DNA from: Aquanectria penicillioides
Taxonomy: Eukaryota > Ascomycota > Sordariomycetes > Hypocreales > Nectriaceae
Assembly (NCBI GenBank): GCA_003415625.1
Contig: PYIU01000006.1
Location: 3,038,001 to 3,102,000 of the forward strand
Direction: 5' to 3'
Length of the DNA stretch: 64,000 bases
A model generated the notes under the pieces. That model ran no database searches. It had not been told where the DNA came from and worked only from the letters and a program-made list of their open reading frames with translations. Of this stretch, positions 12,696 through 25,400 are shown piece by piece (the first letter of the stretch is position 1; the number at the start of each line of letters is the position of its first letter). Position numbers and translations under genes: made by a program.

Positions 12696-13143
12696 TAGAG
12701 TGCCGAGGTTCGCGGTTATCATGGGTGGGTAACCGACGTCAGGTGATCAAGTCCTCGTAGTGATGCCCAATGCTAAAGACTCATTAACTTTTCTCAATGT
12801 GATAAGAAGGTGGAATTTTCAAATGTTTAGTGGAGAAAAGTCAAAGTGCAGCTTGGCGCTCATGACAAATATCCGAGAGCGCCTCCATACACTTGCTACG
12901 AAATGACGCTGGGGTTGAAGGTTGGAATGAGCCTCAGCGTAAAGTTGAATGTTGGCCCTTTTGTTACTCATATTCGGTTAGGCCAAAGCCATGGTTTGAT
13001 TGAGCTATCACACACCCCTAGGTCAATGGCTGCCCATAGGTTGAACTGCCTCCTTTAGTCATTGCGGTCTCTGTGGCTAGCAAGCTAGGGTGTGATCACC
13101 GCTCAACCTCTCAACCCGTCGACCCTCTACATGAATAAACCCA
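12696..13143. other. Flank of copy A
   Basis: Normal-composition DNA without a gene. The left part is probably the former distal promoter of the hydrolase, now 4.5 kb away. Confidence 0.4.
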
Positions 13144-15101
13144 CTAGTGAGCAAATCGGAAATCCAAACGCTGCTGGCCCTCATCAGCGGTGTGTAAGAC
13201 GTAATCCTCCTGCTCCTGCTTCGTTAGCGCGTTCCACTTGCGGTCGCGGACTCTGTTGCGCCAGATGTAAAACGCCTTGACGAAGTAGAACAAGACGATG
13301 TTGAAAGACGTGATGGCCAGCAGAATCTTGTTGCCCCGGCGGTACAGCGGCGCGTCTTCTTGGCGGTAAATGTTGGAAGCGACAATGTTACCCGACTGGA
13401 CAAACATGTTGTACAAGGCAGCGCTGATGGCGCGGGTTCGCACGCTATTGCTGTTCTTGGCGTTCCAGCCGACCAGGATAGCGTGGCAGTAGGGGTAGCT
13501 CAGGAGACCGCTGATCAAGGCGTAGCGAACCCAGGGAGAGATGTTGGCGGGCAGGACAACGAGTGCAACAAGCCAGGGGAAGATCCAGATATTGGAAATG
13601 GACGACAGGATGGATCGCTCCTTGAATTTCTCAGACACCCAAGTGATGATGAGGAGATTGATGGCGTAGAGGAACTGCGAGGGGATGGCCAAGAGGTTGG
13701 CGTGGAAGGTGGAAAAGCCAATTTGCTTGAGAATATACGACAGGTAGGTGTTGATTGGGGAAGGAGGGATGTAGACCATGAGGCCGATGAGGTACAGCGG
13801 CCACTGCTCCCAATCCTTGACGGCCTTCCACAGCTTGGGGAGGTTGACAGCCTCTCTGTTGGGGGTCAGCTCTGCGCATCGTGACGAAGGTGGGTTGAGA
13901 AGGGCCTCACCGGTTGTTCATGTCACCCTTGCTGGGGTCGTCGCGAAGCAACCTGTTGACCATGATGTACTCTTCGTGCTCGGTGAACCATCCACCTTTG
14001 CCGCGGAACCAGCTCTTGGTCTGGCAGGGGCCCGGAGGCATGAGAACCCATGAGAAGACGCCGACAATAAAGGTGGCGATGCCCTCCAGGAGGAACAGCC
14101 ATCGCCAGCCGCCCCAGCCGAGGACGCCTCGCATCTGTAAGACGCCCGCGGCGATCAGGGAGCCGAGAATGTTGCAAGTGCTGAGGGCAGTCCAGAAAAA
14201 TGCCAATCTCACGGGCAACTCATTTGACTTGTAAAAGTAGGTGAGCCAAAGGACGATGTCGCTAGCGTCTAGTTTAGCATGTTTGCAGCCCCCGTCGATG
14301 GTGGAAATGAGAGCGCCGACTTACGGGATGAATCCACCCATGAGAAGCCCCATGAGGGCCTTGACGGCATAGAAGCCAGCACGGCTCTGGAGAGCAGCCT
14401 GGGAACCAGCGACAAGTGACCAGGCACAGATGAGGAATGGGATCCACCGATCCGCACCAAGCTTCTTGCTAATCAAGCCACTGGGGAGCTCTGCAGAAAG
14501 GAACGAGACGAGAAAGATCTACGGAGTAGCGCGTGTTAGTTGGCGGGAGCGTCATGGAGGAATCCGTCCGCACCGTCTGGCCGTAGTTGAAGTCGTTTGT
14601 GTTCATGCCAATTTCAGGCAGCTTTAAAACTGTTAGTCCTGAGCTAGGCACTTTTGTACTTGCTTGAGAGTCACAGGACTTACCATATTGTCCGAGATGG
14701 CGCGATTGATGTTGCGACGGTGGAAGTCGAGGGCAAGAAACATGACCCACGCCCACAAGCAAATGCGCCAGTCGATCTGTGGCGGCGGGACAAGCCATCT
14801 GTCAGCAAATGGCGTCACTCTTATTTCGGGCATCTGGGGGTCGGTTTACTTTCTTCACCAGACGGGCCTCCTCTTCGGGGGCCCACATGTAGCTGGGATC
14901 GAAACGATGGCGGTTCTCGTACTCGGCATGCTCGTAGATCTTACGCCAGTGGTCAGCGACGCTAGGGTCAGAGAAGATGTGCTCTCCAGCAGACGACGAT
15001 GTCTCGTTGCCGCTGTCGTTGGGATCTGAGTTGCTGGCAGAGGCGCTGTCTTGGACGATGACCTCCTTAGTGTCCCAGTTGGGACTGTCAGCTGCAACCA
15101 T
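13144..15101 (-). CDS. MFS transporter, allantoate permease (Dal5-like) family
   Basis: Six exons are read: 15101-14850, 14776-14684, 14621-14574, 14518-14325, 14261-13911 and 13855-13144. All have GT-AG introns of 55-73 bases and joining phases, giving 549 residues. The N-terminus is a Ser/Asp-rich cytosolic tail with a VKKIDWRICLWAW entry into membrane segment 1. It continues with LDFHRRNINRAISDNM, the family position of the LDRxNIGNA signature, then TNDFNYGQTIFLVSFLSAEL and the GLLMGGFIPD loop. The remaining segments are complete. This anion:cation symporter family (allantoate, nicotinate, pantothenate, some sulfonates) acts in the plasma membrane. It is divergent from a TauD-type dioxygenase, which suggests an organic sulfonate or related acid as substrate (inference). 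Confidence 0.9.
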
Positions 15102-16856
15102 GGCTAATGTTCAGGGTCCAGTCCGTGGAGATGCACCAGTAGAGTCGGAAAACCGCGGAGATGAGGAAAACAAGCTTAAATCTAAGTATATGAAAGACCA
15201 GATGGGGGATGCCTCCATATGTTATAAAGGCCTTCATTGCTCTCCTCCCCCAAGCCATGGCCCGGCGCCTCGACGCGCAAACCCAGGGATTCGAGTATAT
15301 GGCTTGACGATTCAGTGGCCAGAGATGTCGCGATGAAGACTCGATATCACCTCAAGCTTGGCGATTCCAGTCTCAAGCACGCGTCCATCGTGCCATGGGG
15401 CCTAAACTTTGACTGATCCTGGCCGGGAAACGTTGAACTGGGAAATTTCTGAAGCGAGCACCGAGCTCGAGCTCGTCCGTCCACATCGGGCCTTGGCCGA
15501 CAAGCCAATTAAGGCAACTGGATAAAAAAGAACGCGCCTGGGACGACAGGTCAGGGCCAGAGCCAAGGAAAGCCAAGGCGAACCAAGAGAAACGCCGAGT
15601 GTCATTGGCGACGATGGCGGGCGAAGGGCCTCTTTGGGGACTCCTTCTAACATGACACGGCATGACGGTGTGTTGCCCAGAAGAGAAGGATGGCGTGCGG
15701 GCTAGCGAGAAGAAGCAAAGCCAATCACTGAAGCTCCAGCCTGAGATCCCATGAAGAGGATGGGGGTTATGCTTGTTCTGCAAGGTGGAGGTTTCTCTAG
15801 TTGAGATTGTCCAGTCAGGGGTTGTGGGGACCGAGATGTAAGGAGTGAAACTTGTAGTTTTGCCCGGGGAGTTATTTGAGAGGGGACCCGCTGGGAGGTA
15901 CATACGAGTGTACATGTACCGGATCCCTAGCTTGGTTATTGGAAATATATATGTATACTAATGTGTATATATATGTATAGGTATTCATCCAACGTCTGGA
16001 CAGACCTCTGTTCCAAACCAAACCCCCATGGCCATCTCGCACCAGTTTTGATAACGATTCCAGAATACTTCTCCTTCGCCCCCGTATCGCCAGACTACCG
16101 ATAACCCTCTGGTTTGTAATTGCGTGACTTGGCCCTTGAGATTGCAACACCAACATGGCGCGGGCGCACCTAACTCGAGCACGTTGTGATGGCGCAATCG
16201 CCTTCAGTCCCACTTTGAGAGCCTAAACTTCCAACGCCCATCACATCACGTCACATCGCATCGCAGTAACGCACCGCAATGCTCACGGGAAAACTCTCGG
16301 AGTTTGCGAACCGACGCTGCACTGTCGCCACGGCACTTGCATCCTTCTCCCATTGCGTGATTTGGCCAACAATGTCGACGAGCCAGCCAGTCAGCCCTCT
16401 CTGATCGGCGGGCAATGACGATCGCAATGGGCCCGACACTTGGGCAATGCTCTACGTGCGCTGCGCCCGTCGCAGGCCCAACCACAACGCCCAGTTTCGA
16501 GGCATTTCTTCTGTGACTCTGTTGGAATGGCGAATCGCCGCCCAGATAGTCTGTATCCCACTTGAGTTGCTCCTCTCATCGGCAATAACGCTTCCCCGCG
16601 CCTGTGTTGACATCAGCAACGGCATCCATTTGAAACTTGGTCATGCCGACGACCGAGATTTGCATCCGCGGCCTCTCCCGTAACGTGGCGTATATAAACC
16701 GCGTGGCATCTCTGGAGGAGGGGGAGGGAATGAAACATCTTGAGCACACAAATTCTTTTCTTATCAGTAGTTCGAGCCTGAAGCCACAGAGCTGAGAGTT
16801 CTAGGCCTTGAATCGACCTTGTGACAACCACAATCTCTCATTGACATCTTTGCACA
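15102..16856. promoter_or_regulatory. Shared divergent upstream region of MFS and TauD genes
   Basis: This 1.75 kb region has no supportable gene. TATATAAA at 16691-16698 is well placed as the TATA box of the dioxygenase, about 160 bases before its ATG. A TATA-like TTTATAAC lies on the minus strand near 15225 for the transporter. A TA/GTA-rich microsatellite occupies about 15945-15985. The arrangement allows joint control. Confidence 0.5.
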
Positions 16857-18129
16857 ATGGCTCCCTCAGCAACCGAGACTGTCCGCAATCTGACCAACCA
16901 GGTTGCCAACCTGAAGCTCTACGCGGGTGGCGTAGATGGCGCATACAAAGAGCTTGCTCCGGTTGCCTTCTCCAAAGAGCAGGAGGAGTTGGGTTCAGAT
17001 GAGTTTGCTGCTGCCAAGGTTAGTTCGGTTTGCGCTTGAATGCATACACGCCTGCACTTACACTCGAAATCCATGTGCGTCAACCCTAACTTGCAAGCTC
17101 AAGACAACGAAACAAAAACAAATTCGCCTCGGCTAACTCGACTTCTCCTAGTACCCTAACTACCTCCCCACCTGGAACAAGGACCAGACTTATGCTCCTC
17201 TCGAGCCCTTTGAGCACCACGACCACGGCAAAGATGCCGACCCGACCTTCCCCAACCTGCTGAAGGAGGCCAAGCTCACACAACTCACTCCTACCATCGG
17301 CACCGAGATCAGGGGTGTCCAGCTCAGCAAGCTCTCCAACGCCGGCAAAGACGAGCTGGCGCGCTACGTCGCCGAGCGCAAGGTAGTCGCGTTCCGCGAG
17401 CAGGACTTTGCCGACTTGCCCATCGCCGAGGCCCTCGAGTTCGGCGGCTACTTCGGCCGCCACCACATCCACCCAACGTCGGGCTCACCCGCCCGCCACC
17501 CGGAGATCCACCTTGTCCACCGCGGCGCCGGGGACAAGTCCCACGAGACCTTTTTCGAGAACCGCATCAGCTCCGTTGCTTGGCACTCCGACGTCACCTA
17601 TGAGCAGCAGCCACCCGGCACCACGTTCCTATACAACCTCGACATCCCCGAGACGGGCGGCGACACCCTCTTTGCTAACCAGGCCGAGGCCTACAACCGC
17701 CTGTCCCCCGCATTCCAGAAGCTGCTGCACGGCCTCAAGGCCACCCACTCGGGCATTGAGCAGGTCAATGCCAGCGTCCGGAAGGGCAGCATCAAGCGCC
17801 GCGAGCCCGTGGTCTCGGAGCACCCCATCGTCCGCACTCACCCCGTCACCGGTGAGAAGGCCCTGTTCGTCAACCCCCAGTTCACCCGCCAGATCGTCGG
17901 TCTCAAGAAGGAAGAGTCGGACGCCATCCTCAACTTCCTATACGAACACATCGCCTGGGGCGCCGACTTCCACGCCCGCGTGCGCTGGGAGCCCGGCACC
18001 GTCGTCATCTGGGATAACCGCCTCGTCTCTCACACCGCACTCGTCGACTGGAAGACGGGCCAGCGAAGGCATCTTGCCCGCATCACCCCGCAGGCCGAGC
18101 GTCCTTACGAGACCCCCTTCGAGGGATGA
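16857..18129 (+). CDS. TauD-type Fe(II)/2-oxoglutarate-dependent dioxygenase
   Basis: Exon 1 is 16857-17018 and exon 2 is 17152-18129. The intron 17019-17151 is GT-AG with branch CTAAC near its 3' end. The 379-residue protein is full length. The TauD domain follows a 90-residue N-terminus. The iron triad is the HxD in AWHSDVTYE and the distal His in LVSHTALVDW. The 2-oxoglutarate-binding Arg lies in RHLARITPQAERP. The GGDTLFANQ and LFVNPQFTRQIVG blocks are typical of fungal sulfonate dioxygenases (yeast Jlp1 group), which oxidise sulfonates such as taurine to release sulfite. The exact substrate cannot be read from sequence. The cytosolic enzyme is divergent from an MFS transporter. Confidence 0.92.
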
Positions 18130-18571
18130 GTTGCCGTCGGGGTGCGTATTGAAAACGGCTCTAAAGTCAGATGGTGTATATGGTGACAGCCCTAGACAAG
18201 CAAATGGCCTCATGGGGAATAATGAAATAAGAAATCCAGTAGCCTGCGCCCATCAGTGTAGTAATGTCCAGTGTCAATCAGAGATAACCAAGCAACAGCA
18301 ACGACTCTGTAACTCTGGAGAGTGTCCAAACCAAATAGGGGATGCAATATCCAGCAAGCAAACAGCCCTGCTCGAAGCTATATAATTCTAGCCATGTTTT
18401 GTGTACCATACCCTAAATACTTTGCCTATGTCAGCCCGCCACTCTCTCGTGCTAACTAGCGTGAGTCGCTCCAACGCCATCTATGCAGCCCAACGCCAGT
18501 GTCTCGATTCCAAACATTGTGCCACCTCTAATCATGTCCCCGAGTATAAACAGTCTATATCCGCCAGCCTT
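18130..18571. other. Intergenic region between convergent TauD and Ima1 genes
   Basis: No gene seen. The two genes end facing each other, so this holds both 3' untranslated regions. Confidence 0.4.
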
Positions 18572-20759
18572 TTAGTCACCTCGGATCGTCGCGTTCCAAA
18601 ACTGGTGGCCTAGCATAGTCGCCAGCACTCCGATGCCGTACTTGCCAGCCTCGATTTCATTCCTCCACACCTCCCACCCCAGCCAGCAAACACCAGCCAG
18701 CTCAATCACGCTCAGCACAGATCCCACATAAGTCGCCGTACTCGGGGCTTCCTCCTCCTTGGTGTCGTGGCTTGTTTCACCCGTCACCCGGAGGGCAATG
18801 GTTCCAGCAGCGGACAACAGAGCCAATTGAAGCTCTCTGCCAAAGGGCATAGTAACGAAAACCGTCAAAAGCCACGTGGCTAAAAGGCACGCCACAATGA
18901 TCGACTCAACTCCGAGACGTTTCTTCATCCGAGGAGAAGAAGGACGACTTGAGGAAGCCCATCTCGACGCCTTGGCGGATGATGGCCTGGGCTGATCTTG
19001 TTCCTGGCTCAAGCTGAAGCTCTGGTTCAGCAGGTCGGCCAGTGAATTGGTCTCATCATTTTCTGCCGGACGCGCAAAGAAACTAGGGGGCTTGAACGCA
19101 ACGCTACTATCCTCCTCATTCTTTGCCTGCGATGTTGCCCTTTCGCCAGCGCGAAAGAAAACGCTCTCCTTTTCGGCCGGCTTGCTCCTCAAAACAGGCG
19201 CATTGGGCGGGTTCCTCAGTCTCTGCGCCGGGTTTGTCGGGGCCGCAGGGACTTTGTACCAAAATGGGCTCCCTTCAGCGTTCACGGGTGCCTGTCCAAA
19301 CGGTCGGGTTGCACCGCTTGGTGACGAGTCACGAAGTGCACGGTGTGGAGATTGTGTCTGGGTGGGTGTCCAGTCCATCTCCTCGGAGTACTGAATCTCT
19401 GTGGATTGAACGAGGTTGTTCGAGATGTTAAGGGTGCTTATCTGAAAATGAGGACAGTCACCTGTCCGCACGGGATTGCTTGGCGGGTAAGGGGGTGGCA
19501 GAGTGTTGACGAGCGGGCGACCGCTGAACGAATCTTTCTGCGGTGTCGTTCTCGGTGAGTCAAGAGCTTCATTCAAGAGGTCTGAAAATGTCTTGGGCTC
19601 CTCCTTCTTGGTCGATGCCTTGGGCTTCGTCCGCCTCGGCGAGACGGTTGCACTATGGGTCCCAAATAACGGAGTGGTATCAACACGAATAGACCCTCTT
19701 GCAAAGTGATAAATCTACAAGGGTCAGCGCGAGTTCAAGAGAGTTTCCGGCGGACGTACCAAATTCATGACGACTGCCATGACCAGATGGGCACTTAGCT
19801 GGGCACCCTTGGATTGCGCCTTGCCTCCATCTAGCTCCAGAACCCGTTGGAACAGGAATCGAAAGAAAATGATGAGCCCCTGGAACGAATACCATTGTGC
19901 AAATCCCAGCAAATGCCGGGTAAAGCCACGGGTGACCTGCACAAACCTTGGGTTCCACCACACGGACAAGATACTTGCTGTCACGGCCCCTCGGATCAGA
20001 GTCTCGGCCGGGGGGAGAAATGCAACAGCCCACGAGAGGCCAAGCGCCACCATCGTCGGCCAACTCCTGTCATCTGGGTCGTACATGCCCTGGTCTCGCC
20101 GCTCTAGCACCTTAGAAACGACCTTTAGATGCCACAGCATCTGCGTCACCAGGCCTCCCCACCAGAGGCCTCCCCCCAGACTATTCGCCCAGTCCAGGCC
20201 TGTGGCCCTGCCAGCACTACTTTTCCTCCCCCTGCTCTTCTCCATCATCCGCCGCAGGTGATCCGTCTTGGCCGTGTACCCTGCTTGGCGGATTCGGCCT
20301 TCCACCCTGTCAGCGCACTCATCGCACGCTTGCGGGTAGCGCTCCTCCAGGCCCTTGCGGAAACGGTAGTAGTTGCGCTCGAGCTCAGGGTAGTCCGGGT
20401 GCGATGGGTCATCGGGCAAGTACTGAGCAAGAGATGACGTGAAGAGGCGCTGGTTCTTGAGACATGTCGCGCAGAAGATGCTGTCTTGGGGGCTGGCGGG
20501 GGACGAGGCTTGGGGAGCGGCATAGAGTGTAGCAGGAGCTTCACGTTCAGTCGCGACAGGGGGTCGGTAATGTCTCCGTTCTAACATTCGTCAGCTAACG
20601 TAGGCGTTATCCGGGATCGTGGGGGTTTACCTCGTCTAGGTAGTTTGTGGCATCACAGTACAGGCAAAGAAAGTCACGAGTGATGCCGTCAAACTTGGTG
20701 TTGGACCGCTTGTTGCAGTAAAAGCAGGTCAGATATCTCGTCCCTCGGAGGCGCGGCAT
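18572..20759 (-). CDS. ima1: Ima1-like inner nuclear membrane protein (apparent one-base frameshift)
   Basis: Exon 1 (20759-20631) carries the N-terminal zinc-finger-like part (TCFYCNKRS...CLYCDATNYLDE). Exon 2 (20580-19760) continues with FCATCLKNQRLF, EACDEC-type cysteines (YPQACDECADRV) and a run of membrane segments. Exon 3 starts at 19714 and ends with two more membrane segments. An in-frame intron (19399-19461, branch CTTAAC) probably interrupts it. The arrangement is that of the Ima1 N-terminal domain family (S. pombe Ima1, animal Samp1/NET5), which links the inner nuclear membrane to cytoskeleton and heterochromatin. Splicing exon 1 to exon 2 gives NGDITDP, but the frame then breaks in a C5 run near 20560. 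One extra C would restore DPPVATEREAP, so a base-calling error is likely. Confidence 0.8.
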
Positions 20760-21272
20760 GGCGATTTCATCATCAGGAAGTAGCCAGAGCGGTATCAAGA
20801 GGATAATTCGACAAGAAGATCGCGTCTAGCCGTCTGGGGCGGCATGCGACAGTTGCGCGATGAAAACAAACAAGGTGGTGATGATGAAAGTGCGAGATTC
20901 TAGAGATTCTGCCGGGCGGTCGCACCAGAAGGAGCCTACAATTGCAGACCACAGGCACAGGTCAGGGGTGTCGTGTGCCGGGGCGAGCCGCCTACACGGA
21001 CCACTTTGGCGGGGAGTCCTGCGACTAGAACGCGCTGGAGACGTGCTGGAACAAAACCCCTTGTAGGCCCCTTGCCGGTTCCACGAGCGTAGTGCCATAG
21101 TGGCCCGGGTCATTGGCACGTCATGTCACCGCCCAGGCACTCAAACCTCGCCAACCAATTCGTAATCTGTATATTAGCTTCCTCCTCACATCCAAAGCGA
21201 CGCATTCCTACCACGTCCCACGCATCGCTGGGAGGGCCTTGATACAGAGACCTGAATAAAAATGCCCTGACC
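20760..21272. promoter_or_regulatory. Divergent promoter region of Ima1 and Dsc3
   Basis: Gene-free DNA between two divergently transcribed starts. No specific motif is recognised. Confidence 0.4.
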
Positions 21273-22139
21273 ATGACGGCTCGACCCTCACCCCCGCCGC
21301 CCTCGGTCCGTCCCCTCCACGTCACCATCCGCTTCTCCACCTCCCAGCCCGACCTCGACCTCGACATCCCCGCGCCGCAGTCCACCACCGTCCTCTCCCT
21401 CAAACACCTCCTTCGCTCGCGCCTCAGCTCGCGCTCCCGTCTCCGCCTCATCTACCAAGGCCGCCTCCTCCCGGATGGCTCCGCCCTTAGCTCCGTGCTC
21501 AAGGCTCCTCCACCTCCACCGCCGCCGCTGCCGTCGTCGTCGTCGTCGTCGCACGATGACCCCAAGGGCAAGGGCAAGGCTGCTGAAGGCCCGCCCGTTA
21601 CACGGATATACGTGAACTGCTCCATCGGCGACGAATTGTCCAGCGAAGAGCTTGCAGAGGAGGAAGCTGCTGCTGCCAAGCCTCCCCAAGATGCAACAGC
21701 CACGAGCACCAAGCCAGCAACGTCGACGAGGCCACGCCCACGGGGTTTCGACCGGCTCCTCCAGTCTGGATTCACAGCTTCCGAGGTCGCGACCCTGCGC
21801 ACACAGTTTGCATCTATTCACACGTCTCGGTTCACCCCGGATTCTATGCCATCCCCCGATTCACTACGCAGTCTAGAAGACGCCTGGATTGACAACAACG
21901 CCGGCGGCATCCCCTCGGACTCCAGCCCCCTTGAGGACGAATACTCCGGAATGGCGTCGGTGTTGGAGATCTTGTTCCGTGCTATGATGGTCGGCTTCTT
22001 CTTTCCGCTTGGTAGCCTGACCTGGTTGCTGCGTGAGGAGGGCATCTGGAGCAAGCGATGGCAAATATTTGTTGGGTTCGGCGTCGTCTTCAGTTTGACA
22101 ATCGGGTTCATTATGGGTATATCAAGCGACCGCACCTGA
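21273..22139 (+). CDS. dsc3: DSC E3 ubiquitin ligase complex subunit 3
   Basis: Single exon, 288 residues. The N-terminal ubiquitin-like domain (about residues 12-115) starts LHVTIRFSTSQPDLDLDIP and includes LKHLLRSRL and LRLIYQGRLLPDG. It is interrupted by a Pro/Ser low-complexity loop and closes with TRIYVNCSIGDEL. The C-terminal domain has FDRLLQSGFTASEVATLRTQ and two membrane segments (SVLEILFRAMMVGFFFPLGS and IFVGFGVVFSLTIGFIMG). This matches fungal Dsc3 (DUF2407 N and C parts). In fission yeast and Aspergillus the Dsc complex in Golgi/ER membranes ubiquitinates substrates and activates SREBP. The (CCG/TCG)n region codes the Pro8-Ser6 loop and could vary in length. It is convergent with Mtr4. 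Confidence 0.9.
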   Translation: MTARPSPPPPSVRPLHVTIRFSTSQPDLDLDIPAPQSTTVLSLKHLLRSRLSSRSRLRLIYQGRLLPDGSALSSVLKAPPPPPPPLPSSSSSSHDDPKGKGKAAEGPPVTRIYVNCSIGDELSSEELAEEEAAAAKPPQDATATSTKPATSTRPRPRGFDRLLQSGFTASEVATLRTQFASIHTSRFTPDSMPSPDSLRSLEDAWIDNNAGGIPSDSSPLEDEYSGMASVLEILFRAMMVGFFFPLGSLTWLLREEGIWSKRWQIFVGFGVVFSLTIGFIMGISSDRT

Positions 22140-22419
22140 CCGGTCATGAATCTTTTCCAGATGTATTATGAGATAGAAGGCGTCTGGGCGTTTACAGAGG
22201 AACTCTACATGCTTTATTACGGGAGGGATATCACGGGCTTTCATAGATTCCATTGCGGGAAATCCAGACGGCTGTCTCCAAGTCCCGAAACCGCACCTAT
22301 GCAACTCAAACATTGTCTTCCCCGCACGCCATAACTCCCTAGCCTGTAATGGTATATAAAACAACAACCATGCCATGCCAATACATTTCAAACCGCCACC
22401 ACTTTCCACCACGATGCGC

Positions 22420-25400
22420 CTACAGGTACAAGCTCTGGGCAGCAACAATGTCCCTGCGAATCTTTTGGAGACTTTCCTCAAACTTCTTGGTCAGGTCGTC
22501 GTTGCCCATGACCTTGGCGGCCTGGGCCATTTGGCGCAGCAGCTCCTCCAGTCGGCGGAAGAGACGGATCAGGGAGCCTTCGTAGGTATTTGTCATTTTG
22601 CTTTGCAAGTTAGTTAGGTTTGCATAGATGTTTCGGGGCAGACTTACCAAATCTCCGAGAACGGACGGCCTTGGGCCCACGCAAACACCGTCTCCATCAA
22701 CTGCCACTTGAGCTTCTGCACATACTCCTCCTCGTTGACCTCAAGCTTGGCTTCCTGGCTAACTTTAGCAATGATCCTTGCCTTTGCCTGCACCTCTCGG
22801 AATGGTTTCTGAAGATCCTCCTTGAGCGCAGACGCCTCCACCTTCTCGTCGAAAATGAAACAGCTAAGCACAGCAGCACATGTCTCAGGGGTGAGTTCGT
22901 TAAAGAAGCGATCAAAGAGTAGCTCGGAAAGCAGCAATTCATGGCCCTCAGTCGACGAGATCTCGCAGGCGACGCGGGCCTTGAGCTGGACGACCTCGGC
23001 ATCGTTGATGAAGCCAAGACGGCGGAGCACTCGCTTGCGAGACTTGAGCTCGTCCATCTGGGCAATGCTGTGGGCCTTGGCGATGGACTTCTTCTTCTCC
23101 TTGACCTTTGATGAAAGCTGGACCTTGGAATGGTATTGGTCCCAGAGCGAAGGCAACAGGGGGGATAGATGCAGAGGATTGGCTAGTAATCTCGACTCGA
23201 GGACTTCAATCTTTCTAAGAAGCTTCTTAAACGACTCGTCGGTAATCTCCATGTTCTCAAGGGGGTCTAGAACAGGCAGGCCGTCGGGGAATCGCCTCTT
23301 GACCTCGGTGAGCGACTTTCTGAGCTGATCCCGGTCCTGGTCAGACTTGAGACCCTCCTTGGGCAAGAACAGACGGATCTGACTGATAGCCTTGACGCAG
23401 GTTAGCAAACAAGGAACGACAACATGAATGATGTCGTCATCGTCAGCAGATGGCTTCACACCGGGGGGCATCTCGGCGGCAGGCTGGCCAGGGGCAAATT
23501 CAGCGCTGGACTTTGAGATGGGCAACAGGACATCAACAATGTACGACTCTTGGGGAATGTGCTCGGGTTCTCCGAGCTTGGGGGCGCGACGAGGCTTGTG
23601 GTCCACAATGACACCCCAGCCAAAGTCGACGCCACCACCCACGTTCTCGGGAGACTCTTTGGGGTTGAAGATCTGGACCAGTCGACCGGGCTGGAGGAAG
23701 GAGAGACAGTAGTTGGGGTGTTGGATAACTGCTCGCATATCCTTGGTGTAAGTGTTGAGCTGCTGGCGGATCTGATAGTAATCCTTGACGATCGACTCGT
23801 CCGGAATGGTCATGGAATCTCTCTCTTGTTGCAAAGACATCAGCTCCTTTTCGAGAGACGGCACGCTGGCGGCGTTCTGGAACTGATGGAAGCACCTCTC
23901 CAGCATAAACTCGGGAGAAATGGCCTCGATTCGCAGCAGATTGAGGATCATGTTGTATCCAAGGTAAAAGGCCGAGTTGAGTCGGTCCTGGTGGCCAGTG
24001 ACAATTTCCTTGGCGGTTTCAGGCTCCAGCTTATCATCAATCATCATGATGACGATACCGCGGGCATCCAGACCACGACGACCGGCTCGACCAGCCATCT
24101 GAATGTACTCGGACGAAGTCAGGGGCCTCCTCTTAACGCCATCCCATTTTGTAACCTGTGTAAAGACGACAGTCTTGGCGGGCATGTTCAGGCCGATGGA
24201 GAAGGTCTCGGTGGCAAAGAGAACCTTGATTAGAGACTCTTGGAAAAGGATCTCAATCGTCTCCTTGAGAATGGGCAGCAGACCTGAGTGATGGACGCCG
24301 ATGCCTCTCTGCAAGAGGGGCAGGAGGTGGACAATCTGAGGCAGGTCGCGGTCCTGCTCTGATAAACTCTCGATGGCGCTGGTAAAGACCTTGTGCACCA
24401 TGGCCTTTTCCGAGTCATCATTGAAACTGAGGCCGGAGATGTTCATGGCCATGTTTTCGCACTCTCGCTTGCTAAAGTTGAAAACGATGACGGGGTTGAA
24501 CTTCTTCTTAATAGTCATTCGAATGATCTTGTGGATGTCAGAGCCGCTGTCGGCACCGCCCTTGTTCGTCTTCTTGTTCTTGCCCTTCCCCCTCTGCTTG
24601 GCGTTGACATCCGCAGGATCAGCGCCTTTCTTCTCTTCCACTTCCTGCATAACGAGGTTGAAGTTTTGCTCGTTAAAGTTGCTTTTCTCGTCCACTACCA
24701 GCCTGGCCCCAGTGCCGCCGGCGGGGTAGAAGTAGTTTTGAAGTGGTGTAGGTCGGAAATCAGTGTACACGACGTGGCAGGCTTGGTGGTGAATCTTGGC
24801 GATCCACTCAGCAAACTGGAAAGCGTTGGGGATGGTGGCGGAGAGGAAGACGTATCGGACCTTGTCGGGGAGCATGATGATGGTCTCCTCCCAGACAACA
24901 CCTCTGGTCTTGTCGCGCATGTAGTGGATCTCGTCAAAGACGACCCAGGCAACCTCTCGCATGATCTCGGAGCCGCGGTACAACATGGATCGCAGAATTT
25001 CTGTTGTCATGACCAGGCAGCTGGCGGTAGGGTTGATGGTGACATCGCCAGTCATCAAACCCACGTCTCCGAAAATGGCCTCGAAATCTCGGTACTTCTG
25101 GTTGCTCAAGGCCTTGATGGGACTCGTGTAGATGACTCGCTGGTTTCTCTTGAGACACTGCGCGACGGCGTACTCGGCAACGACGGTCTTTCCGGCGGAA
25201 GTGTGCGCCGACACCAGCACGCTCTCCTCACGCTGAATAGAGGCAACAGACAGACTCTGGAAGGGATCAAGCTTAAAGCTATAGGATCTCGCGGGCTCCT
25301 TGGGGGGCTTGTGCTCGGACAGGGGAACATACTCGTAGTCCAGGTCGGGCGGCAGAGCAACTTGATGTTGGATGTTATGCGACAGGACCAGGGAGCTGTC

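Noticed and set aside
13360..13884. 174-residue plus-strand frame
   Set aside because: Antisense of the last MFS exon; no independent support.
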